From the NCBI GenBank assembly GCA_039798685.1, contig JBDKFM010000029.1:1-17884 (forward strand): 17,884 nt of DNA, in the 5' to 3' direction. Position 1 is the first letter of the stretch, and each line of letters starts with the position of its first letter. The notes beneath the pieces were generated by a model. It made no database searches. It saw only the letters and a program-made list of their open reading frames with translations, and was not told the origin of the DNA. Of this stretch, positions 6,513-13,057 are shown piece after piece. Source of the DNA: JACPGQ01 sp039798685 (GTDB lineage: Bacteria; Patescibacteriota; Microgenomatia; Levybacterales; UBA12049). Made by a program: the position numbers and the translations under genes.

Positions 6513-8771
6513 TTACTTGTTTTTAAAGACTTTTTTCTCGGCTTCGTGAATCGTCTTTCTCACCTGTGCGATCGCGTCGGGAGAAACAGAGACACTCGTC
6601 ACGCCCCAGCGGACGAGTTTCTCAACAAGGTCCGGATATTCTGAGGGTGCCTGTCCGCAGATTGAGCACGTAATTCCGCGCTTTTTTGCAGTTGTGATGA
6701 TACGTTCAAGTGCCCACGTCACAGCCGGATTTTGCTCATCATATTCACTAGCAACCTCACTGTTGTCACGATCAGTTCCGAGAATAAGCATCGTAAGATC
6801 ATTTGATCCAATCGAGATGCCGTCAATTCCCGCATCAATAAAATCATCAAGAAGGATAAAATTAGATGGGATCTCTACCATCATCCAGAGCTTGAAGGAA
6901 GGCGACCTGTAGAGTCCTGCAGCTGAAAGCAATTTTTTTACTGCGATGAGTTCTTGAACAGTACGAACAAATGGAATCATCACCCAAAGATTTTTTAGTC
7001 CCATCTTATTGCGGACCATCTTTATTGCCTCTATCTCCATCTCAAAAACTTCAGGGTCATGCATGTATCTGAATGCACCCCTGTAGCCGATCATTGGATT
7101 TTCTTCATGTGGTTCGTACTCTTTGCCTCCGATCAGGCCTCTGTACTCATTGGATTTGAAATCTCCTGTCCTATAGACCACCGGACGGGGATTAAATGGT
7201 TTTGCAAACATGGCCATTTGTTCAGCGAGCTTTTTAATATATTCATGCTTCTTCCCATCCCGAATCATCTTTTTCGGGTGGACGCCTATGTCGGCGATCA
7301 TAAATTCTGCACGCAAGAGTCCTATTCCATCAGAACCCATCTTACTGACCTTGTCTGCGATATCAGGTTGTGCGAGATTGACGTACACTTTTGTTGCGGT
7401 TTTTGCTTGCTCTTCCTGCACATCGGCTGCGATCACTCCCTGGAAACCGCCTTTATAGACAAGGCCTTCTTTTCCATTTACCGTGACTGTGTCACCTGAT
7501 TTTAGTATTTTTGTGGCGCCTTCTGCACCGACGACCGCCGGAATTCCAAGCTCTCTTGATACAATCGCAGCGTGTGAAGTGCGTCCGCCTTTCTCAGTAA
7601 TAATAGCTTTCGCTTTTTTCATAGCAGGGACGTAGTCAGGGTTTGTTTGTGGTGCGACTAGAATGTCACCTGGTAGTACCTTGCCGACTTCAGATACTGA
7701 AGTAATAATCTTGACGACACCTGAGGCGATTCCCGGAGATGCGGGTGAGCCTTGCAAGAGCACCTCCATTTTTGAAAAATCTGCTGTTGATTTCTCTTCT
7801 TTTTTTGTACTGATCGTGGTTATGGGACGGGTCTGTACGATGTAGACATCATCTCCGTCTATTGCCCACTCTACGTCCTGGGGGAAGTAGTAATGCTTCT
7901 CTAGTTGTTTTCCAAGATGTGCGAGTTGTTCAATTTGCTTGTCGGTAATTTTTTGTTTTTTCTGATCTTCTTTGCGTACATTGAGTTCTTTATTTATCTT
8001 TCCTTCTTTTTTCAGCATTTTTTCCTGAACTGCAGGAGTTTTCAGTAAAATTTTAAAATCCTGCTTATTTACTTCGTAATGATCAGGTGTGACTTGTCCC
8101 TGCACTATCATCTCACCAAGTCCGTAGATTGCCTCAATGACGATTTTTGATTTGTTGTTTGTGACAGGATCAATGGTAAACATGACACCGGATTTTTCTG
8201 ATGAAACCATTTTTTGAACGACAATGGCGATACCTACTTTAAAGTGATTAAATTTCTGCTCAGTTCGGTAAAAAATTGCACGCGCCTCAAATAACGAAGC
8301 CCATGCAGCCTTCACTTTGAGTAAAAGATTTGCTTCTCCTTCAACATTGAGATACGTTTCCTGTTGTCCTGCAAATGATGCTCCCGGCAGATCTTCTGCT
8401 GTTGCTGATGAGCGTACTGCTACGAGCTGGGTCATCATCGACCCTCCGAGCGTTTTGTATGAATCGATAATTTCTTTCACTAGCATCTCAGACATCTCTC
8501 CGTCCATGATGATTTTTTTGATATGTTTTGAAACCTGTTGTAATGATTCATTATTGTCATGATTTACGGTGCCGAGGAGGTGTTTGATTTTTGTCGTAAG
8601 TTGATTTTCTTTGAGGAAGTGGAAGTATGCGTTTGAGGTGATGACGAATCCGTTTGGTACTGGAAAATGAGCCTGAGTCATTTCTCCGAGATTTGCGCCC
8701 TTGCCACCGACTGTGGGGATGTCTCCCTTATCGATGTCTTTGAACCACTCTATGAATGTCGGTTTCGTCAT
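6513..8771 (-). CDS. ppsA: Phosphoenolpyruvate synthase
   Basis: PEP synthase makes PEP from pyruvate and ATP, releasing AMP and phosphate, and is the gluconeogenic bypass of pyruvate kinase. From the ATG at 8771 it has 752 residues (E. coli about 790). The N-terminal ATP-grasp domain (about 1-320) starts with VGGKGANLGEM (21-31) and includes AVRSSATAEDLPGASFAGQ (118-136) and QTRPIT (313-318). The central swivelling domain holds the phosphohistidine His400 in GGRTSHAAIVSRELGIPAVVG. The C-terminal PEP/pyruvate barrel (about 470-745) has GLLRAEF (484-490), ISIGSNDLT (652-660) and the catalytic Cys705 in ICGQAPS. The upstream TTG at 8804 would add 11 residues with no family support. It precedes eno and the mutase on the same strand. 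Confidence 0.93.
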   Translation of the reverse strand: MTKPTFIEWFKDIDKGDIPTVGGKGANLGEMTQAHFPVPNGFVITSNAYFHFLKENQLTTKIKHLLGTVNHDNNESLQQVSKHIKKIIMDGEMSEMLVKEIIDSYKTLGGSMMTQLVAVRSSATAEDLPGASFAGQQETYLNVEGEANLLLKVKAAWASLFEARAIFYRTEQKFNHFKVGIAIVVQKMVSSEKSGVMFTIDPVTNNKSKIVIEAIYGLGEMIVQGQVTPDHYEVNKQDFKILLKTPAVQEKMLKKEGKINKELNVRKEDQKKQKITDKQIEQLAHLGKQLEKHYYFPQDVEWAIDGDDVYIVQTRPITTISTKKEEKSTADFSKMEVLLQGSPASPGIASGVVKIITSVSEVGKVLPGDILVAPQTNPDYVPAMKKAKAIITEKGGRTSHAAIVSRELGIPAVVGAEGATKILKSGDTVTVNGKEGLVYKGGFQGVIAADVQEEQAKTATKVYVNLAQPDIADKVSKMGSDGIGLLRAEFMIADIGVHPKKMIRDGKKHEYIKKLAEQMAMFAKPFNPRPVVYRTGDFKSNEYRGLIGGKEYEPHEENPMIGYRGAFRYMHDPEVFEMEIEAIKMVRNKMGLKNLWVMIPFVRTVQELIAVKKLLSAAGLYRSPSFKLWMMVEIPSNFILLDDFIDAGIDGISIGSNDLTMLILGTDRDNSEVASEYDEQNPAVTWALERIITTAKKRGITCSICGQAPSEYPDLVEKLVRWGVTSVSVSPDAIAQVRKTIHEAEKKVFKNK

Positions 8772-8819
8772 CTTAATCGATATTACTGATTTTCTCCAAT
8801 GCAATCAAGTAGTGAAAAC

Positions 8820-8849
8820 ATTATAGTGTGTTGTTCTGAGTAATGTCAT
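8820..8849 (-). promoter_or_regulatory. ppsA promoter
   Basis: Leftward, ATGACA (8849-8844) and a perfect TATAAT (8825-8820) are separated by 18 bases. The predicted start near 8813 gives a leader of about 40 bases to the ATG at 8771. A second weaker -10 (TAATAT) eight bases before that ATG, with TTGATT 17 bases upstream, could provide a leaderless form. Confidence 0.6.
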
Positions 8850-8851
8850 GA

Positions 8852-8869
8852 CAACCTAAAGACAGGTTG
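8852..8869. promoter_or_regulatory. Inverted repeat between divergent ppsA and pilus-operon promoters
   Basis: CAACCT-AAAGAC-AGGTTG is a perfect 6-base inverted repeat placed just upstream of the ppsA -35 and about 35 bases upstream of the -35 of the Hpt gene. Three TGACAA hexamers also occur (8849, 8871, 8906). This could be a shared regulator site; the regulator is unknown. Confidence 0.35.
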
Positions 8870-8904
8870 CTGACAAGTTATTGTCGATCCGGATTTGATC
8901 AGGG

Positions 8905-8934
8905 TTGACAAGAAGTTTCGTAAGCATTTATAGT
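8905..8934 (+). promoter_or_regulatory. Promoter of the Hpt/receiver/pilus cluster
   Basis: Perfect TTGACA (8905-8910), an 18-base spacer and TATAGT (8929-8934). The predicted start is about 8941, six bases before the ATG at 8947, so the mRNA has almost no leader. The TTG of the -35 box opens a longer reading frame of the same gene, which is therefore an artefact. Confidence 0.7.
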
Positions 8935-8946
8935 AGTAGCGATTCG

Positions 8947-9342
8947 ATGAGTACAACAGATTTTTCGGAATTTAAGACTCTTTTTGTTGCAACAGCAAGA
9001 AAGCATCTTGAGAATATCAGAATAGCTCTCTCTTTACTTAAAAATAATCTAGAAGACAAAGATGCGATGAACAATATTTATATCGCAGCGCATTCTTTAA
9101 AAGGTGAAAGTCTGGCCATGGGATATATGACCAATAGCGCAGTCTCGCAATTAATTGAAAAAATATTTCATGCTGCAAAAGTCGGATCACTTACTCTTTC
9201 AGAACCGATTCTCACAACAACACTTCAATCGGTAGAAAAACTTTCAGAGTCAATCGATTGTGTTGAAAAAGAGGATAAAGAGTGTATTCTCACTGATGAG
9301 CAGATGTCACTTGAAAAAGTATCGGGTATTTCCCTCGGATAA
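8947..9342 (+). CDS. Hpt-domain histidine phosphotransfer protein
   Basis: This 131-residue stand-alone Hpt protein relays phosphate between a histidine kinase and a receiver domain. The signature AAHSLKGES puts the phosphorylated histidine at His49, with Lys52 and Gly53 following as in CheA P1 domains. The N-terminal helix FKTLFVATARKHLENI (9-24) matches the F-x(5)-R-x-L pattern that precedes it. The whole protein is alpha-helical, about one Hpt bundle plus a short tail. It has no kinase or CheW-like part. It lies five bases upstream of a CheY-like receiver gene and 480 bases before pilB, which points to control of pilus assembly. The ATG at 8947 is chosen because the upstream TTG start coincides with the promoter -35 box. 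Confidence 0.85.
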   Translation: MSTTDFSEFKTLFVATARKHLENIRIALSLLKNNLEDKDAMNNIYIAAHSLKGESLAMGYMTNSAVSQLIEKIFHAAKVGSLTLSEPILTTTLQSVEKLSESIDCVEKEDKECILTDEQMSLEKVSGISLG

Positions 9343-9347
9343 GCCGT

Positions 9348-9731
9348 ATGAAAATTCTCCTCATAGAAGACGATCCTTTTTTTCAAAAATTTTATTCGTT
9401 TAAGTTGCGCGAGCAGCAGTTTGAGGTATTTGTCGGGAAAGACGGGGTAGAAGGGCTTCAACTTGTTCGCTCGAATAAGCCTGATCTGATTTTACTTGAT
9501 CTTATCATGCCAAACAAAGATGGGTTTGAGGTGCTACAAGAACTGGCTTCTGACCAGGAATTAAAAAATATACCGGTGTTGGTGTTCTCAACGTTAAGTC
9601 AGGAAAAAGATATCGCGAGGGCAAAAGAGCTTGGTGCGAAAGATTATGTGAATAAGAGTTTTTTTGATTTTGAAAAACTTCTTGTGAAAATACAGTCCAT
9701 GATAGCGCAACCACAGGCACCACAGGAATAG
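9348..9731 (+). CDS. CheY/PilH-like single-domain response regulator
   Basis: This 127-residue receiver domain has no output domain. Acidic residues Asp8-Asp9 bind Mg2+, Asp51 (LLDLIMP) is the phosphorylation site, Ser81 sits at the switch Thr/Ser position and Lys103 is the conserved lysine. The usual Pro after this lysine is replaced by Ser (VNKSFF), so the loop may be altered. It starts five bases after the Hpt gene ends, with no Shine-Dalgarno sequence, and is likely translated together with it. By analogy with PilG/PilH of twitching systems it may act on the pilus motor directly; this is an inference from location. No dedicated kinase is in the window. Confidence 0.9.
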   Translation: MKILLIEDDPFFQKFYSFKLREQQFEVFVGKDGVEGLQLVRSNKPDLILLDLIMPNKDGFEVLQELASDQELKNIPVLVFSTLSQEKDIARAKELGAKDYVNKSFFDFEKLLVKIQSMIAQPQAPQE

Positions 9732-9769
9732 TGGAGAGCATTTCTTCTTTTCTGCAACAAAACTCTCTG

Positions 9770-9799
9770 TTGAAAACAAAGAGAAAATAGCGCAATAAT
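9770..9799 (+). promoter_or_regulatory. Possible internal promoter before pilB
   Basis: TTGAAA (9770-9775), an 18-base spacer and AATAAT (9794-9799) lie in the 97-base gap between the receiver gene and pilB. The predicted start near 9806 leaves a leader of about 23 bases. The pilus genes could thus be transcribed separately from the Hpt-receiver pair. Confidence 0.4.
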
Positions 9800-9828
9800 A
9801 ACAATGGTGTATTTTATGCGCCTGCCCT

Positions 9829-11493
9829 ATGCTGATCTCAAATGATGAGCTGAAAAAGCTTGTACTACAAACAGGACTGATTACTGAGCCTAAGTTGAAT
9901 GAGCTCGAACAGTTTGCTCACGATTCGAACACCTCGCTTGAAGACATGCTAATCGAGAGAGACGTGATCAGTGATGAAAATCTCGGAATCCTCATCGCAG
10001 ATAGTTTGAAAATACCCTTTATTGTCCTCACGAAAACCTCGATCCCTGAGGATGTGTATCATATCGTTCCTGAAAAGATAGCTCGCAAACAAAAAGTTAT
10101 CGCTTTCGGACGAGATACGAATGGTATTAAGCTCGCAATGGTAGATCCGAGAAATACGCTCCTTCAGGAGATGATTGCAAGAAAAACTGGCTCGCATGTG
10201 GTCGCGTATTACTCAACTGAGCGGGACATCTATAACACCCTGAAAATCTATAGAAAAGATTTGCAGAAAGCATTTGACGAACTCATGAAAGAGGTCGGTC
10301 AGTATGCTGAGCCTCCTGTATCAAAAGTTGTTGACATGATTATTGATTATGCGTATCAGGATCGGGCATCAGACATCCATCTTGAGATCAATGAGGCAGA
10401 GTCGCTGACACGTTTTCGTATAGACGGCATGTTGCATGACATGCTCAGGATGCCCAAACACTTACATGATCAGGTAATTACCCGTATAAAGGTACTTTCC
10501 AGGTTACGCACAGATGAACATCTCTCGCCCCAGGACGGGAAAATGCGGCTGCGTCTTGAGGAAGAGGACTTAGATCTCCGCGTTTCGATTTTGCCGATTG
10601 TAGAAGGAGAAAAATGTGTACTTCGTCTACTCGCGTCACATTTTAGGCAGTTTTCACTCGTTGATCTTGGTATGAATGAGGAAGATCTGGCCAAGGTACA
10701 AAAAGCGATCAGTAAGTCATTTGGTATGGTTCTCTCAACAGGGCCTACCGGATCAGGAAAAACGACATCTATTTACTCACTCATTAAGATATTAAATACC
10801 AGAGAAAAAAATATCACCACGATTGAAGATCCCGTCGAGTACAGAATTAAAGGAATAAATCAGATCCAGGTAAATGCAAAAACGAATTTGACGTTTGCAT
10901 CTGGCTTACGTTCTATTCTCCGCCAGGATCCAAATGTCGTGTTCGTCGGAGAAATTCGTGACAATGAAACTGCAAGTATAGCGGTAAATGCAGCATTGAC
11001 CGGCCATTTGGTGCTCTCAACACTTCATACAAATGATGCAGCGACGACACTACCACGTTTGACTGATATGGATATCGAGCCATTTCTTGTGGCATCGACC
11101 GTGAATGTCATTATTGCGCAGCGTCTTATGCGAAAGATTTGTGAGATGTGTAAGGCGTCACTTCAGGTCGCCAAAGGAGAGTTGATGCGCAGCATTCCGG
11201 AAGCGACGATTGTCCATTATTTCGGACACGAGGAGATGCTTACTGTGTATCAGGGTCAGGGATGTAAGGTCTGCAATATGACTGGGTATGCAGGACGAAT
11301 AGGTGTTTTTGAAGTGCTAAAGGTGACAAAGAATATTAGGAAACTGATTATTGAGAAACGTGATGCCGATGTGATCGCACAGGCTGCGATAGAGGAGGGG
11401 ATGACGACAATGCTTGATGACGGACTTAAAAAAATTGCAAAGGGGGTTACAACCATCTCTGAGGTTCTTCGCGTGACAAAAGTTGAAAGTTAA
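9829..11493 (+). CDS. pilB: PilB/GspE-type pilus assembly ATPase
   Basis: This cytoplasmic hexameric motor powers pilus extension. The 554 residues are a full-length PilB. Residues 1-150 form the N-terminal MshEN-type domain, followed by the N2 domain with ASDIHLE (180-186) and FRIDG (196-200). The C-terminal ATPase has Walker A GPTGSGKT (305-312), the Asp box TIEDPVEY (331-338), the Walker B region VVFVGEIRDNETA (370-382) and the His box TGHLVLSTLHTNDA (391-404). Four cysteines, Cys438, Cys441, Cys479 and Cys482, form the zinc-binding pair of CxxC motifs typical of PilB/GspE and absent from PilT. It is followed five bases later by pilC. No pilT retraction ATPase is in the window. Confidence 0.96.
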   Translation: MLISNDELKKLVLQTGLITEPKLNELEQFAHDSNTSLEDMLIERDVISDENLGILIADSLKIPFIVLTKTSIPEDVYHIVPEKIARKQKVIAFGRDTNGIKLAMVDPRNTLLQEMIARKTGSHVVAYYSTERDIYNTLKIYRKDLQKAFDELMKEVGQYAEPPVSKVVDMIIDYAYQDRASDIHLEINEAESLTRFRIDGMLHDMLRMPKHLHDQVITRIKVLSRLRTDEHLSPQDGKMRLRLEEEDLDLRVSILPIVEGEKCVLRLLASHFRQFSLVDLGMNEEDLAKVQKAISKSFGMVLSTGPTGSGKTTSIYSLIKILNTREKNITTIEDPVEYRIKGINQIQVNAKTNLTFASGLRSILRQDPNVVFVGEIRDNETASIAVNAALTGHLVLSTLHTNDAATTLPRLTDMDIEPFLVASTVNVIIAQRLMRKICEMCKASLQVAKGELMRSIPEATIVHYFGHEEMLTVYQGQGCKVCNMTGYAGRIGVFEVLKVTKNIRKLIIEKRDADVIAQAAIEEGMTTMLDDGLKKIAKGVTTISEVLRVTKVES

Positions 11494-11498
11494 AAAAC

Positions 11499-12563
11499 AT
11501 GGCAAAAATAATAAAAACAGAAAATGTTACTTTGGGCGGTAACGATAAGTTGGCGCTTATCAGTAATTTTAACACGATGTTCTCAGCGGGCATCCCAATT
11601 ATTGAGACCGTTGACTCGCTACTTGAGGACGCAAAAGGAAATCAGAAAAAGCTACTTGAGACATTGAGGTCAGATCTGATGCAGGGAAAAAAAGTCTCAG
11701 AATCATTTGCCCGTTTTCCGAAGATATTTGATAAAGTGACGGTCAATATAATAAAAGCGTCGGAAGAAGCAGGCACTCTTGATCAGACCCTCAAAGATTT
11801 GAAAGACAACATCAAACGGGATATGGAGTTTAATGACAGGATCCGCTCCGCGATGATTTATCCTCTTCTGATTATGGCTGTTTTCGGAATGGTCATGATT
11901 CTTATGCTGGTGTATGTCATCCCGAAAATTTCAAGTGTTTTTCTGCGTCTTAATGTCGAGTTGCCGTTACCGACAAAGATTCTTATCGCACTTTCAAATG
12001 TGCTGGTGAACTATACTGTTCCCGCGTTGCTTGGAGTTGTGCTGGTAGTCGGTGCAATTATGTTTCTGTATAAAAGGCAGAAGCAAATGATTCTAAATGT
12101 GTTTTTATCACTTCCGCTTATAAGGGGACTTGCCCGAGAGATTGATCTGACGAAGTTCACAAGAAGCCTTTATCTTCTCCTCTACGCAGGAATTCCTATC
12201 ACGACAGCACTTGAGCTCACGCAGGATACAGTAAAGAAAAAGGAGATCAGGAGGGCAATATATCATGCTCGCGAAGTAGTGATTTCCGGGAGGAAACTCT
12301 CTGTCGCATTCAGAGATGCAAAGGGAGTAATCCCGAGCATTTTGGTAAAGATCACAGAGGCTGGTGAGAAAAGCGGTTCTCTTGATAAGGCGATGCTTGA
12401 AACATCAGAGTTTCTTGATTATGAAGTTTCAAGCAGACTGAAGACAGTCACAGCGATAATTGAGCCTGTTATGTTGCTCCTTGTCGGTGGATTGGTCGGC
12501 GGGATGATGCTCGCCATCATCGCACCTATCTACGGTCTCATCGGGAGTGTCGGGGGAAGATAG
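11499..12563 (+). CDS. pilC: PilC/GspF-type inner-membrane platform protein
   Basis: PilC is the membrane platform on which PilB turns to insert pilins into the growing fibre. The 354-residue protein has two GspF domains, about 15-140 and 215-340, each with the family's L-x-x-G-I-P-I pattern (GIPIIET 31-37; GIPITTA 235-241) and an EEAG or EAGEKSGSLD motif. Transmembrane helices are visible near 122-147, 170-193 and 322-348. It is shorter than the usual 400 residues because the N-terminal extension is reduced. Five bases separate it from pilB, and the next prepilin gene begins two bases after its stop, so translation is probably coupled. Confidence 0.95.
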   Translation: MAKIIKTENVTLGGNDKLALISNFNTMFSAGIPIIETVDSLLEDAKGNQKKLLETLRSDLMQGKKVSESFARFPKIFDKVTVNIIKASEEAGTLDQTLKDLKDNIKRDMEFNDRIRSAMIYPLLIMAVFGMVMILMLVYVIPKISSVFLRLNVELPLPTKILIALSNVLVNYTVPALLGVVLVVGAIMFLYKRQKQMILNVFLSLPLIRGLAREIDLTKFTRSLYLLLYAGIPITTALELTQDTVKKKEIRRAIYHAREVVISGRKLSVAFRDAKGVIPSILVKITEAGEKSGSLDKAMLETSEFLDYEVSSRLKTVTAIIEPVMLLLVGGLVGGMMLAIIAPIYGLIGSVGGR

Positions 12564-12565
12564 AG

Positions 12566-13057
12566 ATGAATAAAAAGTTCCTATATTCGGGTTTCACCCT
12601 CATGGAAGTAGCAGTCGTTGTCTCTCTTCTCTCACTTCTTTTCGGATTTGTGTGGGTAAATTTGCTTGGAAGTCGGGACAGCGCATCACAAAACACAAGT
12701 GTTGACTTGCTCCTCTCAGATCTGCGATCACAACAGTTGAAAGCGATGCTTGGCGATACAGAAGGAAGAATCGGTCATGATGCGTATGGAGTCTATTTTG
12801 GAACAACAACATATACTTTGTTTCACGGACTTTCATATGTGGCTGCAGACCCTACAAACTACACCGTCACACTTGGAGATAATGAGCAGTTTCAGTCAGT
12901 GTCATTTCCCGGAAATACACTCGTGTTTGCGAGTGTGAGCGGTCAAATTGCAAATTTTACTCAGGAAGTTGATTCAATTGTTCTGACAAATGTTACTGCA
13001 AATACGCAAAAAACAGTCCGCATCAATAAGCTCGGTACAGTCTATGCAGTTAATTAA
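12566..13057 (+). CDS. FimT/GspH-like minor pseudopilin
   Basis: The 163-residue prepilin has a short basic leader (MNKKFLYSG) cut after Gly9, giving Phe10 as the mature first residue and the conserved Glu14 at position +5, then a hydrophobic helix to about 35. The remainder is beta-rich and lacks cysteines. The leader FTLMEV, the early LLSDLRSQQLKA helix and the C-terminal beta strands fit GspH/FimT-type proteins, which initiate the pilus or pseudopilus tip. A purine-rich stretch (GGGGGAAGATAGAG) before the ATG may serve as a weak ribosome binding site. It overlaps the next gene by 14 bases. Confidence 0.8.
   Translation: MNKKFLYSGFTLMEVAVVVSLLSLLFGFVWVNLLGSRDSASQNTSVDLLLSDLRSQQLKAMLGDTEGRIGHDAYGVYFGTTTYTLFHGLSYVAADPTNYTVTLGDNEQFQSVSFPGNTLVFASVSGQIANFTQEVDSIVLTNVTANTQKTVRINKLGTVYAVN

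Noticed and set aside
7059..7499. Open frame of 146 codons on the plus strand
   Set aside because: It lies wholly opposite the conserved ppsA barrel domain and has no recognisable protein pattern.
8772..8804. Upstream TTG start for ppsA adding 11 residues
   Set aside because: The added residues have no counterpart in PEP synthases, and the ATG at 8771 begins the conserved N-terminus.
8905..8946. TTG start for the Hpt gene adding 14 residues
   Set aside because: That TTG is the first half of a perfect TTGACA -35 box with a well-placed -10; the ATG at 8947 lies downstream of the predicted transcription start.
9750..9786. CAACA-N8-TGTTG dyad as a terminator before pilB
   Set aside because: The stem is short and AT-rich, with no T run after it.
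9505..9804. Open frame of 99 codons on the minus strand
   Set aside because: It is antisense to the receiver gene and low in protein-like character.
12990..13043. Longer start for the pilin-propeller gene
   Set aside because: It would lengthen the prepilin leader to over 30 residues and increase overlap with the preceding gene from 14 to 68 bases.
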